Positions 42,374-51,351 are shown, numbered from the stretch's first letter. The stretch: DNA of 64,000 nucleotides from Roseateles toxinivorans (GCF_004362525.1 NZ_SNXS01000001.1:420520-484519); one strand, 5' to 3'. Numbers and translations: made by a program. Notes: generated by a model not told the origin, from the letters alone.

Positions 42374-43108
42374 TCAGGACGTGCCATCCGGCACGAAGAC
42401 ATAGCCCACGCCCCAGACCGTCTGGATATAGCGCGGCTGGGTCGGGTCGGGTTCCAGCATCTTGCGCAGGCGCGAGATCTGCACGTCCAGGCTGCGGTCG
42501 AAGGGCTCGAACTCGCGGCCGCGGGCGAGCTGGGCCAGCTTGTCGCGCGAGAGCGGCTGGCGCGGGTGGCGTACCAGGGCCTTCAGCATCGAGAACTCGC
42601 CGGTCGTCAGCTGCAGCTGCTCGCCATCCTTGGTCAGGCGGCGCTGGGCCAGATCGAACTCGAACGGGCCGAAATTGACCGTCATCGCCTCCTTGGTCGG
42701 GGCGCCGGGGGCTTCCATCGCCGGGCGGCGGCGCAGCACGGCGTGGATGCGGGCCAGCAGCTCGCGCGGATTGAAGGGCTTGGGCATGTAGTCATCGGCA
42801 CCGACCTCGAGGCCGACGATACGGTCCACCTCCTCGACCTTGGCGGTGAGCATGATGATGGGCGTCAGGTCATTGGCGGCGCGCAGGCGCCGGCAGATCG
42901 ACAGGCCATCCTCGCCGGGCAGCATCAGATCGAGCACGATCAGGTCCACCGTCTCGCGGGTCAGCAGCTTGTTCAGCGACTTGCCATCTTCGGCCAGCAG
43001 GACCTCGAAGCCTTCCTGCGTCAGATAGCGGCGCAGCAGGTCGCGGATGCGCGCATCGTCATCGACGACGGCAATGCGGTTGGGGCGGGCGGGTGCAGCG
43101 GTGCTCAT
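42374..43108 (-). CDS. ompR: OmpR-like response regulator
   Basis: 244 aa. The receiver domain has the acidic pair VVDDD, phosphoacceptor Asp in LIVLDLMLPGEDG, conserved Thr/Lys in LTAK and DYMPKPFNPREL; the C-terminal winged helix ends RSLDVQISRLRKMLEPDPTQPRYIQTVWGVGYVF. Start at 43108 (MSTAAPARP) behind GAGGCC. It is first in the leftward ompR-envZ operon. Close resemblance to proteobacterial OmpR supports the name. Confidence 0.9.
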   Translation of the reverse strand: MSTAAPARPNRIAVVDDDARIRDLLRRYLTQEGFEVLLAEDGKSLNKLLTRETVDLIVLDLMLPGEDGLSICRRLRAANDLTPIIMLTAKVEEVDRIVGLEVGADDYMPKPFNPRELLARIHAVLRRRPAMEAPGAPTKEAMTVNFGPFEFDLAQRRLTKDGEQLQLTTGEFSMLKALVRHPRQPLSRDKLAQLARGREFEPFDRSLDVQISRLRKMLEPDPTQPRYIQTVWGVGYVFVPDGTS

Positions 43109-43255
43109 GGCAGGCCTCGAAATTTGTAACAGCGCCATTGTGGCGAGCTTTGCCGGTCTTGAGTTTGTAACTGACCTTCGGTTACAAATCTTGCGCTTTG
43201 AGCGCTACCCTTGGCGGTCAAACTGCGTTGTTACGGATTTCAGGGAGTTTTGAAG

Positions 43256-43951
43256 ATGCAAAAGACTGTTGCACTGCTGTCCTTGGCGCTTGGCGCCGTC
43301 ACGGCCCAGGCCGCCGACCCGGTGAGGCGTGACCTGCTGAGCCTGAATGCCAGCGCCTCGGTGGAGGTGACGCGCGATGTGCTGGCCGTGGCCTTCAGCA
43401 CCACCCGTGAAGGCACCGATGCGGCGACGGTGCAGTCCGGACTGAAACAGGCGCTGGACGCGGCCCTGGCCGAAGCCAAGAAGGCCGCCAGGCCGGGCCT
43501 GGTCGAGGTGCAGACCGGCAATTTCTCGCTCTACCCGCGCTACAGCAGCAAGGGCGGCATCACCGGCTGGCAGGGCACGGCCGAGCTCCTGGTCGAGGGC
43601 AAGGATGCCCCGGCCATCGCCCAGCTGACCGGCCGCATCAGCACGATGACGATTGCCCGCGTGGGCTACAACCTGTCGCGCGAGCAGCGCGAGCGCGCCG
43701 AGGCCGAGGTCTCGGCCCAGGCGATCGCCCGCTACCGCGCCAAGGCAGCCGACTATGCCAAGCAGTTCGGCTATACCGGCTACGGCATTGCCGAGATCAG
43801 CATCAGCGGCGATGAGCCGATGCGCTACGCGGCCATGGCCTCACCGCGGACGAAGGCCATGGGCGCCGCGGCCGACGAGGCCCTGCCGGTGGAGGCCGGC
43901 AAGGCCACGGTCACTGTCTCGGTCAACGGCACGGTGCAGATGACCAAATAA
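43256..43951 (+). CDS. SIMPL-domain (DUF541) periplasmic protein
   Basis: 231 aa with a signal peptide (MQKTVALLSLALGAVTAQAA). The rest is one SIMPL/DUF541 domain: LLSLNASASVEVTRDVLAVAF, the LYPRYSSKGGITGWQGTAELLVEG strand and ATVTVSVNGTVQMTK at the C-terminus. E. coli YggE belongs to this family and is linked to oxidative stress; biochemical function is unclear. The start at 43256 follows CAGGGAG at 43241-43247. It is convergent with the 3-hydroxybutyrate dehydrogenase gene, with a 7-bp gap. Confidence 0.88.
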   Translation: MQKTVALLSLALGAVTAQAADPVRRDLLSLNASASVEVTRDVLAVAFSTTREGTDAATVQSGLKQALDAALAEAKKAARPGLVEVQTGNFSLYPRYSSKGGITGWQGTAELLVEGKDAPAIAQLTGRISTMTIARVGYNLSREQRERAEAEVSAQAIARYRAKAADYAKQFGYTGYGIAEISISGDEPMRYAAMASPRTKAMGAAADEALPVEAGKATVTVSVNGTVQMTK

Positions 43952-43958
43952 GGCCAGG

Positions 43959-44741
43959 CTACTGAGCGGTCCAACCGCCATCCATGGCCCAGGCTTGCCC
44001 GCGGACATTGTTGGCGGCGGAAGAGCACAGGAAAACGCTCAGTTCGCCCAGCTCATCGGGCGTGGTGAACTGCAGCGAGGGCTGTTTCTCGGCCAGCATG
44101 CGGCGCTTGGCCTCCTCGCCATCCACGCCCTCGGCGGCGGCGCGGGCGTCCACCTGCTTTTGCACCAGAGGCGTCAGCACCCAGCCGGGGCAGATCGCGT
44201 TGACGGTGATGCCGCTGGTGGCCGTTTCCAGCGCCACCGACTTGGTGAAGCCCACTAAGCCATGCTTGGCGGCCACATAGGCCGACTTCTGCGCCGAGGC
44301 CACCAGCCCATGGGCCGAAGCGACGTTGATGATGCGGCCCCAGCCCTTGGCCAGCATGCCCGGGACGGCCAGACGGGTGGTGTGGAAGGCCGAGCTCAGG
44401 TTGATGGCAATGATGGCGTCCCAGCGCTCGGCCGGAAAGTCCTGCACCGGCGCCACATACTGGATGCCGGCGTTGTTGACCAGGATGTCGACACCGCCGA
44501 ATTCGGCCTGGGCGTAGGCCATCAAGGCCTCGATTTCGGCAGGCTTGCTCATGTCGGCGCCGTGGTAGCCCACCCGAATTCCATGATCTTTGCCCACTGC
44601 CGCGACCTCGGCCTTGGGCGCCTCGGCGTCACCAAAACCGTTCAGCACGATGTTCGCGCCCTGGCGGGCAAGGCTCAAAGCGATGCCCAGGCCGATGCCG
44701 CTGGTGGAGCCGGTCACCAAGGCGCATTTACCTTTCAACAT
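43959..44741 (-). CDS. bdhA: D-3-hydroxybutyrate dehydrogenase
   Basis: 260-aa SDR enzyme oxidising 3-hydroxybutyrate, released from stored polyhydroxybutyrate, to acetoacetate with NAD. The cofactor motif is TGSTSGIGLGIA, the catalytic residues are Ser in NVASAHG and YVAAK, and NNAGIQYVAPVQDFP plus NAICPGWVLTPLVQKQ are typical of the 3-hydroxybutyrate dehydrogenase subgroup. Together with phaR at 51961 it shows PHB metabolism. Translation starts behind the 21-nt TAGGAG leader shared with the barrel gene at 36686-37255. Confidence 0.92.
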   Translation of the reverse strand: MLKGKCALVTGSTSGIGLGIALSLARQGANIVLNGFGDAEAPKAEVAAVGKDHGIRVGYHGADMSKPAEIEALMAYAQAEFGGVDILVNNAGIQYVAPVQDFPAERWDAIIAINLSSAFHTTRLAVPGMLAKGWGRIINVASAHGLVASAQKSAYVAAKHGLVGFTKSVALETATSGITVNAICPGWVLTPLVQKQVDARAAAEGVDGEEAKRRMLAEKQPSLQFTTPDELGELSVFLCSSAANNVRGQAWAMDGGWTAQ

Positions 44742-44761
44742 GTCAGTACTCCTAAGGGTTG
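44741..44761 (-). promoter_or_regulatory. Shared 21-nt ribosome-binding leader, copy 2
   Basis: The same 21 nt as at 37256-37276, here upstream of bdhA; its last base is the A of the ATG, so the start codon is one base closer to the AGGAG than in copy 1. Flanks on both sides are unrelated between the two copies, so the shared block is precise rather than part of a longer duplication. Confidence 0.8.
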
Positions 44762-44792
44762 CTACGATCCATTATCAAAGAAGGATCACATC

Positions 44793-45659
44793 ATGGCGGA
44801 ACCGAGGCTGAACAATGTGCAATGTCTGGGCGCTTCCGGCCTGCATCGGATGGCGTACTGGGAGTGGGGCGAGCGCAGCAACCCGAGGGTGCTGGTCTGC
44901 GTGCACGGGCTGGCCCGGCAGGGGCGCGATTTCGATACTTTGGCGCAGCGCCTGAGCGATCGCTACCGGGTGATCTGCCCCGATGTGGTGGGCCGCGGCC
45001 AGTCGGACTGGCTGGCCAACCCGCAGGGCTACCAGATCCCGGCCTATGTGGCCGATATGGTCACTCTGCTGGCCCGGCTCGATGTGGCCCAGGTGGACTG
45101 GCTGGGCACCTCGATGGGCGGGCTGATTGGCCTGGGCCTCGCTGCGCTGCCGCAGTCCCCGGTGCGCCGGCTGATGCTCAATGATGTGGGCCCTGCGATC
45201 CAGTACCAGGCGCTGCAGCGCATCGGCACCTATCTGGGCATGCCCCTGCATGTGGAGACAGTGGAGCAGGGTGCCGCCTATCTGTGGACGATCTCGCAGA
45301 GCTTCGGCCCGCACACGCCGGAGCAATGGCTGGCGCTGTCCAGGCCGATGTTCAAAGCGGAAGGGACAGGTCTGAAGCTGCACTACGATCCGCAGATCGC
45401 CGTGCCGTTTCGCGGCGTCACGCCCGAGCTGGCGTCGGCCGGCGAGGCGGCCTTGTGGCAGGCCTATGACGCGCTGCGCCAGCCGACCCTGCTGCTGCGC
45501 GGAGCGGACTCCGATCTGCTGTCGGCCGCCACCGCCCAGGCCATGACTCAGCGCGGACCCAAGGCGCGGCTGCACGAGTTTGCCGGCGTCGGCCATGCGC
45601 CGACCTTGGTGAGCGATGAACAAATCCAAGTGGTGCAAGATTTCCTGAATGAAGACTGA
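44793..45659 (+). CDS. Alpha/beta hydrolase
   Basis: 288 aa. Oxyanion loop VCVHGLARQGRDFD, nucleophile elbow GTSMGG, acid in LRGADSDLL and His in GVGHAPT make a complete catalytic triad. Insertion/cap region resembles the esterase/proline-iminopeptidase-like group; substrate unknown. Start at 44793 follows AAGGATCAC. Divergent from bdhA, which might hint at a hydroxyalkanoate-oligomer or ester substrate, but this is only context. The last 11 bases overlap the start of relA, indicating coupled translation. Confidence 0.85.
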   Translation: MAEPRLNNVQCLGASGLHRMAYWEWGERSNPRVLVCVHGLARQGRDFDTLAQRLSDRYRVICPDVVGRGQSDWLANPQGYQIPAYVADMVTLLARLDVAQVDWLGTSMGGLIGLGLAALPQSPVRRLMLNDVGPAIQYQALQRIGTYLGMPLHVETVEQGAAYLWTISQSFGPHTPEQWLALSRPMFKAEGTGLKLHYDPQIAVPFRGVTPELASAGEAALWQAYDALRQPTLLLRGADSDLLSAATAQAMTQRGPKARLHEFAGVGHAPTLVSDEQIQVVQDFLNED

Positions 45660-47922
45660 GCTTGCGGCCCGCCCTGAGACGGCCGCCCCAATAGTCGCGC
45701 TGCTGGAGGCCAGCGGCCCCGGCCCCGTCGGCGAAGCCTCACCGCTGGAGCGTGCGCGCGCCTTTGCCGAGCCGCTGCTGTCCGGCGAGATGCTGGACAC
45801 CGGCGAGGAGGCACTGGCCCATGCCGATGGCGTATCCGAGATCCTGCTGTCCATCGGCGCCGCGCCTTCGATGCGCGCGGCCTCCTACCTGGTCTATGCC
45901 GGCGACTATCTGGCCAAGCCCGAGGAGGTGGTCAGCAAGGCCTTTGGCGAGTCCTATGCCAGCCTGGTCACGCACACGCGCAAGCTGGTGCAGATCCAGC
46001 GCGCCGCGCGCGAGGCCCAGGTCGGCGAGGAACAGAAGGCGGTGCAGACCGAGCGCGTGCGCAAGATGCTGCTGGCCTTCTCGCGTGACCTTCGCGTGGT
46101 GCTGCTGCGCCTGGCCTCGCGGCTGCAGACCTTGCGCTTCTTCGCCGCCACCAAGACCGAATGCCCACGGGCGCTGGCGCGCGAGTCTCTGCAGGTGTTC
46201 GCGCCGCTGGCCAACCGCCTGGGCATCTGGCAGATCAAATGGGAGATCGAGGACCTGTCCTTCCGCTTCCTCGACCCCGAGAACTACCGCCGCGTCGCCC
46301 GCTCGCTGGACGAAAAGCGCATCGAGCGCGCTCAGGGCGTGGACAGTGCACGCTGTGCGCTGCAGGACGAGCTGAAGGCCCAGGGCATTGCCGCCGAGGT
46401 GCAGGGCCGGCCCAAGCATCTGTACAGCATCTGGAAGAAGATGCAGGGCAAGGGCCTGAACATCGAGCGCGTGTTCGATCTGCGCGCGCTGCGTGTGATC
46501 GTTCCCGAGCTGCGCGACTGCTACGCGGTGCTCAGCCATCTGCATGAGCACTACAAGCCGGTGGCCGGGGAGTTCGACGACTACATCGCCAAGCCCAAGC
46601 CGAATGGCTACCAGTCGCTGCACACCGTGGTGCTGGACGCGCAGGAGCGGCCGATGGAGGTGCAGATACGCACCCGCGCGATGCACGAGCATGCCGAGCA
46701 CGGCGTAGCCGCGCACTGGGCCTACAAGGAGGCGGGCGCCAAGGGCTACGCCGGCGTCAGCGCGGTGGGTGACTTCGAGGACCAGGTGGCCCAGGCGCGC
46801 AAGGCGGTGCTGCGCCAGCTGCTGGCCTGGGAGCGGGATTTTGTCGAATCCGGCGTCGAATCCGACACCGGGCAGACCGGCGGCGCACCGGCCGTGTTCG
46901 ACGAGCGCATCTATGTGTTCACGCCGCAGGCCACCATCGTCGAACTGGCCGCCAACGCCACACCGATCGACTTCGCCTATGCCTTGCACACCGATCTGGG
47001 CCACCGCTGCCGTGGCGCCAAGGTCGACGGGGTGATGGTGCCGCTGAACACACCGCTGAAAAGTGGCCAGACGGTCGAGGTCATCGCCATCAAGGAGGGC
47101 GGCCCGTCGCTGGACTGGCTGAATGCCGAGCTGGGCTATCTGCAAAGCCAGCGCTCCAAGGCCAAGGTGCGGGCCTGGTTCAATGCGCTGGCCCAGGCGC
47201 AGACGGTGGCCAAGGGCCGCGAGCTGGTCGAGAAGCTGCTGCAGCGCGAGGGCAAGACGGCCGTCAAGCTCGAAGACCTGGCCTCGCAGCTGGGCTTCAA
47301 GAGCGCCGATGCGCTGTTCGAGGTCGTTGGCAAGGACGAGTTCTCGCTGCGCAATATCGAGACGCTGCTGCGCCCGGTTGAACCTGTGCAGCCCGAGGAC
47401 GAATGGCTGGCCAAGCGCTACTCACGACCAGGCACCGGTGGCGCCGCGCCCAAGGGCGGCGTGCTGGTGGTCGGTGTCGATTCGCTGCTGACGAGTCTCG
47501 CCCGCTGCTGCCGCCCGGCGCCACCGGATGCGATCGGTGGCTACGTGACCCGCGGCAAGGGTGTGGCCATCCACCGCATCGCCTGCAGCAACTTCCGCCA
47601 GATGGCCAGCAGCGCACCCGAGCGGCAGATCCCGGTCACCTGGGGCACGGCCAGCAGCACGGCGCCCAGCGTTTATCCGGTCGATGTGATGGTCGAGTCA
47701 ACCGACCGGCAGGGCCTGCTGCGCGATGTGCTGGACGTGTTCGCCAAGGAGAAGATGAACGTCACCAGCGTCAACACCCAGTCGATGAAGGCGACCCGCG
47801 GCGCCAAGGGTGACACCGCCTGGATGACCTTCACCGTCGAGGTCGCGGACTCGGCCCGACTGCAGCAGGTGCTGCGCAGCGTGTGCCAGGTCAACGGCGT
47901 GCGCGGCGCAAGACGAAAATGA
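45649..47922 (+). CDS. relA: GTP pyrophosphokinase RelA
   Basis: 757-aa ribosome-associated (p)ppGpp synthetase of the stringent response. The N-terminal hydrolase-like domain has lost the HD motif (ADGVSEILLSIGAAPSM in its place), so it cannot hydrolyse ppGpp. The synthetase domain has GRPKHLYSIWKKMQGK, EFDDYIAKPKPNGYQSLHT (the EFDD form of monofunctional RelA) and EVQIRT. TGS (YVFTPQATIVELAANATPIDFAY), helical, zinc-finger-like (ARCCRPAPPDAIGGYVTRGKG) and ACT domains follow. Start overlaps the hydrolase stop. tRNA-Val(GAC) lies 55 bp downstream. Confidence 0.95.
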   Translation: MKTELAARPETAAPIVALLEASGPGPVGEASPLERARAFAEPLLSGEMLDTGEEALAHADGVSEILLSIGAAPSMRAASYLVYAGDYLAKPEEVVSKAFGESYASLVTHTRKLVQIQRAAREAQVGEEQKAVQTERVRKMLLAFSRDLRVVLLRLASRLQTLRFFAATKTECPRALARESLQVFAPLANRLGIWQIKWEIEDLSFRFLDPENYRRVARSLDEKRIERAQGVDSARCALQDELKAQGIAAEVQGRPKHLYSIWKKMQGKGLNIERVFDLRALRVIVPELRDCYAVLSHLHEHYKPVAGEFDDYIAKPKPNGYQSLHTVVLDAQERPMEVQIRTRAMHEHAEHGVAAHWAYKEAGAKGYAGVSAVGDFEDQVAQARKAVLRQLLAWERDFVESGVESDTGQTGGAPAVFDERIYVFTPQATIVELAANATPIDFAYALHTDLGHRCRGAKVDGVMVPLNTPLKSGQTVEVIAIKEGGPSLDWLNAELGYLQSQRSKAKVRAWFNALAQAQTVAKGRELVEKLLQREGKTAVKLEDLASQLGFKSADALFEVVGKDEFSLRNIETLLRPVEPVQPEDEWLAKRYSRPGTGGAAPKGGVLVVGVDSLLTSLARCCRPAPPDAIGGYVTRGKGVAIHRIACSNFRQMASSAPERQIPVTWGTASSTAPSVYPVDVMVESTDRQGLLRDVLDVFAKEKMNVTSVNTQSMKATRGAKGDTAWMTFTVEVADSARLQQVLRSVCQVNGVRGARRK

Positions 47923-47936
47923 TTTTTCCGCAAATC

Positions 47937-47966
47937 TTGCGGCGCCTTGATTTTCCGGTATATACT
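47937..47966 (+). promoter_or_regulatory. Promoter of tRNA-Val with GC-rich discriminator
   Basis: -35 TTGCGG (47937-47942) and -10 TATACT (47961-47966) are 18 bp apart. The discriminator after the -10 is GC-rich (GCGAGGC), a feature of stable-RNA promoters inhibited by ppGpp/DksA. The tRNA begins 12 bases after the -10, leaving a 5' leader of a few nucleotides for RNase P. Confidence 0.65.
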
Positions 47967-47977
47967 GCGAGGCTCTT

Positions 47978-48054
47978 AGGCGCGTAGCTCAGCTGGTTAG
48001 AGCACCACCTTGACATGGTGGGGGTCGTTGGTTCGAGTCCAATCGCGCCTACCA
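47978..48054 (+). tRNA. tRNA-Val (anticodon GAC)
   Basis: 77 nt including encoded CCA. The acceptor stem AGGCGCG (47978-47984) pairs with CGCGCCT (48044-48050); discriminator A, then CCA. D-loop sequence TAGCTCAGCTGGTTAGAGC, anticodon arm CCACC-TTGACAT-GGTGG giving GAC, and T-arm GGTTCGAGTCC are all standard. It decodes GUC and GUU. It is a single-gene transcription unit with its own promoter and terminator, just after relA. The 3' end is not followed by an integrase or repeated att copy. Confidence 0.97.
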
Positions 48055-48071
48055 AAATTGGTAGGATCAAA

Positions 48072-48108
48072 AAGCTTCAGACTTCATCGGTCTGGAGCTT
48101 TTTTGTTT
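48072..48108 (+). terminator. Intrinsic terminator of tRNA-Val
   Basis: AAGCTTCAGAC (48072-48082) pairs with GTCTGGAGCTT (48090-48100) with one G-T wobble and a 7-nt loop, followed by TTTTGTTTT. It is preceded by an A-run, so it could also work on the opposite strand. Confidence 0.9.
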
Positions 48109-48158
48109 TCCGAATCAAATCGGCGTTGCGCCGTCACGGCGGGTGAGGCGTTGAAGCT

Positions 48159-48752
48159 TCAGACCGCGAACGACCATTCGCCGAAGGCGGCGTGATGCGA
48201 CCTATGGTCGCGCGCGGCACGGGCCTTGGCGGATTCGACCCAGCGCTTGGCGAAGGGGAAGGGGCCGAAGCCCGACTCGGTATTGATATGGCCCACCGCG
48301 CCAAGGTTGGTGAAGGTCGAGCCCCAGCGGCTGGCCCAGCGCAGCGCGCTGGAGGCGCTCATCCACGGGTCGTTCTGGCTGGCCACCAGGGTGCTGGGCG
48401 GACCCAGGCGCTGATGCGGCAGCAGCTCGGCCAGGCCGAACTTGTCGGGCTCGGCAGGTGCCACCAGCAGGGCCTGGCGTATCGGTGAGTCAGGGTGCTC
48501 GTGCAGGTGGCGTGCCAGCGCCAGGCAGCCGAAGCTGTGGGCCACGGCGATCCACTCGCCGCCACCGGCGCTGTCCAGCGAGCTGTGGATGCGGTCGGCC
48601 CAGCGCTGCAGATCGGGTCGGCTGAAGTCGCGCTGCACGACGCGGCGTGCATCACGGTACTGCTGCTGCAGCCAGGTCTGCCAATGGGCCACCCCGCTGT
48701 CGCGCAGGCCGGGGATGATCAGTAGACGAGGTGGGCGATAGGGCGTGCTCAT
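48159..48752 (-). CDS. RBBP9/YdeN-family alpha/beta hydrolase
   Basis: 197-aa small hydrolase. LLIIPGLRDSGVAHWQTWLQ is the family N-terminus, VAHSFGC the nucleophile elbow (GHSxG replaced by AHSFG as is usual in this family), DPWMS the acid and GHINTESGFGPFPFAK the His segment. Substrate unknown; members are serine hydrolases of low described activity. Start at 48752 behind CAGGAG; an upstream in-frame ATG lacks such a site. Its 3' end faces the tRNA terminator. Confidence 0.87.
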   Translation of the reverse strand: MSTPYRPPRLLIIPGLRDSGVAHWQTWLQQQYRDARRVVQRDFSRPDLQRWADRIHSSLDSAGGGEWIAVAHSFGCLALARHLHEHPDSPIRQALLVAPAEPDKFGLAELLPHQRLGPPSTLVASQNDPWMSASSALRWASRWGSTFTNLGAVGHINTESGFGPFPFAKRWVESAKARAARDHRSHHAAFGEWSFAV

Positions 48753-48899
48753 GGTGAGCTCCTGGCTGTTGTCACGTTCCAGCCAGCTTGCCAACAACAG
48801 CTTGTTCAGGGAACGATGGTTTTTGTATTTGCTAATCCGTCATAAGCTCATGAAGAGTGCTTCGCGACCTGCATGGCATCAGCCCTGACCATCACTCCC

Positions 48900-49594
48900 A
48901 TGGCAACACAACAACTTCCGGTCATCAACGTCCAGGCGCTGTCGGACCCGCGAGCCGGCGCCGAGGCGCTGGGCGCAGTGGCGCAGCAGATTGCCCTGGC
49001 CTGCCGCGCCCACGGCTTCTTCTATGCCGTCGGCCATGCGGTGCCGCAGCCGCTGATTGATGAGCTGGAGCGCCTGAGCCGCCAGTTCTTTGCGCTGGAC
49101 GAAACCACCAAGCTGCAATGGCGCATGGCGTTGGGCGGGCGGGCATGGCGGGCTATTTCAAGACCGGCGGCGAGCTGACCTCGGGCATGCCGGACTGGAA
49201 GGAGGGCCTGTACCTGGGCAGCGAGCTTGGCCCGGACCATCCGCTGGTGCGCGCCGGCACGCCGGTGCATGGGCCCAATCTGTGGCCGGATCTGCCGGGT
49301 TTTCGTGACACGGTGCTGGCCTATCTGGAAGCCGTCACCGGCCTGGGCCATGCGCTGATGCGCGGCATCGCCTTGAGCCTCGAGCTGCCGGCCGACTACT
49401 TCGCGGACCGCTACACGGCCGACCCGCTGATATTGTTCCGCCTGTTCAACTATCCCAGCCGGCCCGCGCCCGAGGAGGACAGCGGCTCGCGCTGGGACCA
49501 GAGCAATGTGCACACCTTTGCCGGCAGCTATGGCGACTACCTGCTGGGCAAGATTGGCAAGGTGTTCCCGGAGCTGCAGCAGCAGGTGCTGTAG
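48900..49594 (+). pseudogene. Degraded 2-oxoglutarate/Fe(II) oxygenase (isopenicillin N synthase-like)
   Basis: The 5' part (MATQQLPVINVQALSDP..., ACRAHGFFYAVGH) is the non-haem dioxygenase N-domain. At 49150-49152 a run of three G replaces the expected four: the first frame ends soon after AWR, while the next frame continues GYFKTGGELTSGMPDWKEG as the family does. Near 49471-49481 LFNYPSRPAPEE is joined directly to SGSRWDQSNVHTF, so about 110 residues normally between them, carrying the iron-binding HxD and distal His and the 2-oxoglutarate Arg, are absent. The tail GDYLLGKIGKVFPELQQQVL is normal. The frameshift alone might be an error, but the deletion removes the active site. Confidence 0.85.
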
Positions 49595-49762
49595 CGCCCC
49601 GAGCGACCCCCCTAGAACGAAGTTCCCGGCGGCCTGGCGGCCCGCATCCGCCGGTCCGGGGTCCGCGTACGGTGATTGAGCGCGTTGCCATGGAGCGCTG
49701 CTCACGACTCCGCGCCTGCTGTGAAGCAGGCCGGGAAGGCCAATCACTTCGAGGACCAACGC

Positions 49763-51337
49763 ATGAAGACCACTGACTCAACCGCATCGCGGCGGCGGCT
49801 CGCCGCGCTGTGCCTGGGCGCTTGCCTGGGCGGCTATCTGAGCGTCGCGCAGGCATCCAGCCACCGCGAGGCGCCGTTCATCACCACCCAGCCCAAGGTG
49901 GACGCCGCCGACTTCTATATGTTCAACAGCTACGAGGGCGTGGCCGCCGACGGCTCGGGCGGCCGGGCCGGCTTCGTGACCTTGATTGCCAACTACCTGC
50001 CGCTGCAGGACGGCTATGGCGGGCCCAACTACTTCTCGCTGGACCCGAACGCGCTCTACGAGATTCATATCGACAACAACGGCGATGCGCGGGAAGACAT
50101 CACCTTCCAGTTCCGCTTCAAGAACACATTGAAGGCGATCGCGCTGCTGATCAACAACAAGTCGGTGCCGATTCCCATCATCCAGGCCGGTGTCGTCAGC
50201 GCATCCAACGCCGCGGCGCTGAACCTGAACGAGAGCTTCAGCGTGAACGTCATCCGCGGCGACCGCCGCACCGGCCTGAGCGCGGCCCTGACCCACGTTG
50301 GCAGCGGCTCTGCGGTGTTCGACAAGCCGGTGGACAACATCGGCAGCAAGACCATTCCGGACTATCCGGGCTACGCCGCCCAGCATGTGCATGAGGTCAA
50401 CATCCCCGGCTGCGCCACGCCAGGACGGGTCTTCGTCGGCCAGCGCAAGGACCCGTTCGCCGTCAATCTGGGCGTGATCTTCGATCTGGTCAATGCGCCG
50501 CTGGGCGTGATCACCGATCCGGGCCTGATCGCTGCCGGCAAGGACGATCTGGCCGACAAGAACGTGACCGAACTGGCGATCGAGGTGGCAGCCAGCTGCC
50601 TGGTCGCGGATGCCACACACCCCGTGATTGGCGGCTGGACCAGCGCCAGCCTGCGCCAGGGCCAGTACCTGACGCCAAGCCCTGCCAAGGGCCATGCCAC
50701 GACCCTGATTCCGGGCGGTGGCTGGACGCAAGTCTCGCGCCTGGGCATGCCCCTGGTCAACGAGGTGGTGATCGGTCTGCCCGACAAGGACCGCTTCAAC
50801 AGCTCCAGCCCCAAGGACGATCTTCAGTTCGCCGACTATGTGACGAATCCGACGCTGCCGGCGCTGATCGAGGTCGCCTTCGGCCAGGCTGCCGGCGCCT
50901 TTGCCCCCAGCAACGCCGGGCGCAATGACCTGGTGACAACCTTCCTGACCGGCATTCAGGGCGTCAACCAGCTGGGCATGATCACGCCGTCGGAAATGCA
51001 GCGCCTGAACACGGCCATACCGGCCGTGCCCTTTGCGAACCAGAACCGGCTGGGCATCGTCGGCAGCATCCTGGCCGGTGGCTCGGACTTTGCCGGCTAT
51101 CCGAATGGCCGTCGGCCCAAGGACGATGTGGTCGATATCTCGCTGATCGCGATGATGGGTGGCCTGTGCATGGCCAATGGCAATGCCAATGCGCTGGGCT
51201 TCGGCGCCAGTTGCAAACCCACCGCCGTGCCGCTCGGCAGCACCGCGTTCAGTCTGCATGACGCGGTGGACCAGGCGACCCGGCCCTTGATGCCGGCCTT
51301 TCCCTACCTCGACACGCCGATCCCGGGCGCCAAGTGA
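49763..51337 (+). CDS. Exported DUF4331-family protein
   Basis: 524 aa with a signal peptide cleaved near VAQASSHREAP. The mature N-terminus ASSHREAPFITTQPKVDAADFYMFNSYE is the hallmark of DUF4331 proteins, large secreted or periplasmic proteins with unknown function, often encoded beside PEP-CTERM or TPR proteins. A second half repeat includes NRLGIVGSILAGGSDFAGYPNGRRPKDDVVDI. The start at 49763 follows GAGGACC. The PEP-CTERM gene starts 15 bp downstream, so the two are probably one operon. Confidence 0.88.
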   Translation: MKTTDSTASRRRLAALCLGACLGGYLSVAQASSHREAPFITTQPKVDAADFYMFNSYEGVAADGSGGRAGFVTLIANYLPLQDGYGGPNYFSLDPNALYEIHIDNNGDAREDITFQFRFKNTLKAIALLINNKSVPIPIIQAGVVSASNAAALNLNESFSVNVIRGDRRTGLSAALTHVGSGSAVFDKPVDNIGSKTIPDYPGYAAQHVHEVNIPGCATPGRVFVGQRKDPFAVNLGVIFDLVNAPLGVITDPGLIAAGKDDLADKNVTELAIEVAASCLVADATHPVIGGWTSASLRQGQYLTPSPAKGHATTLIPGGGWTQVSRLGMPLVNEVVIGLPDKDRFNSSSPKDDLQFADYVTNPTLPALIEVAFGQAAGAFAPSNAGRNDLVTTFLTGIQGVNQLGMITPSEMQRLNTAIPAVPFANQNRLGIVGSILAGGSDFAGYPNGRRPKDDVVDISLIAMMGGLCMANGNANALGFGASCKPTAVPLGSTAFSLHDAVDQATRPLMPAFPYLDTPIPGAK

Positions 51338-51351
51338 AGAAGGACGCCATC

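Noticed and set aside
47978-48054. tRNA-Val as an integration site of a genomic island
   Set aside because: No integrase, no direct repeat of the tRNA 3' end and no change of gene character downstream within the window.
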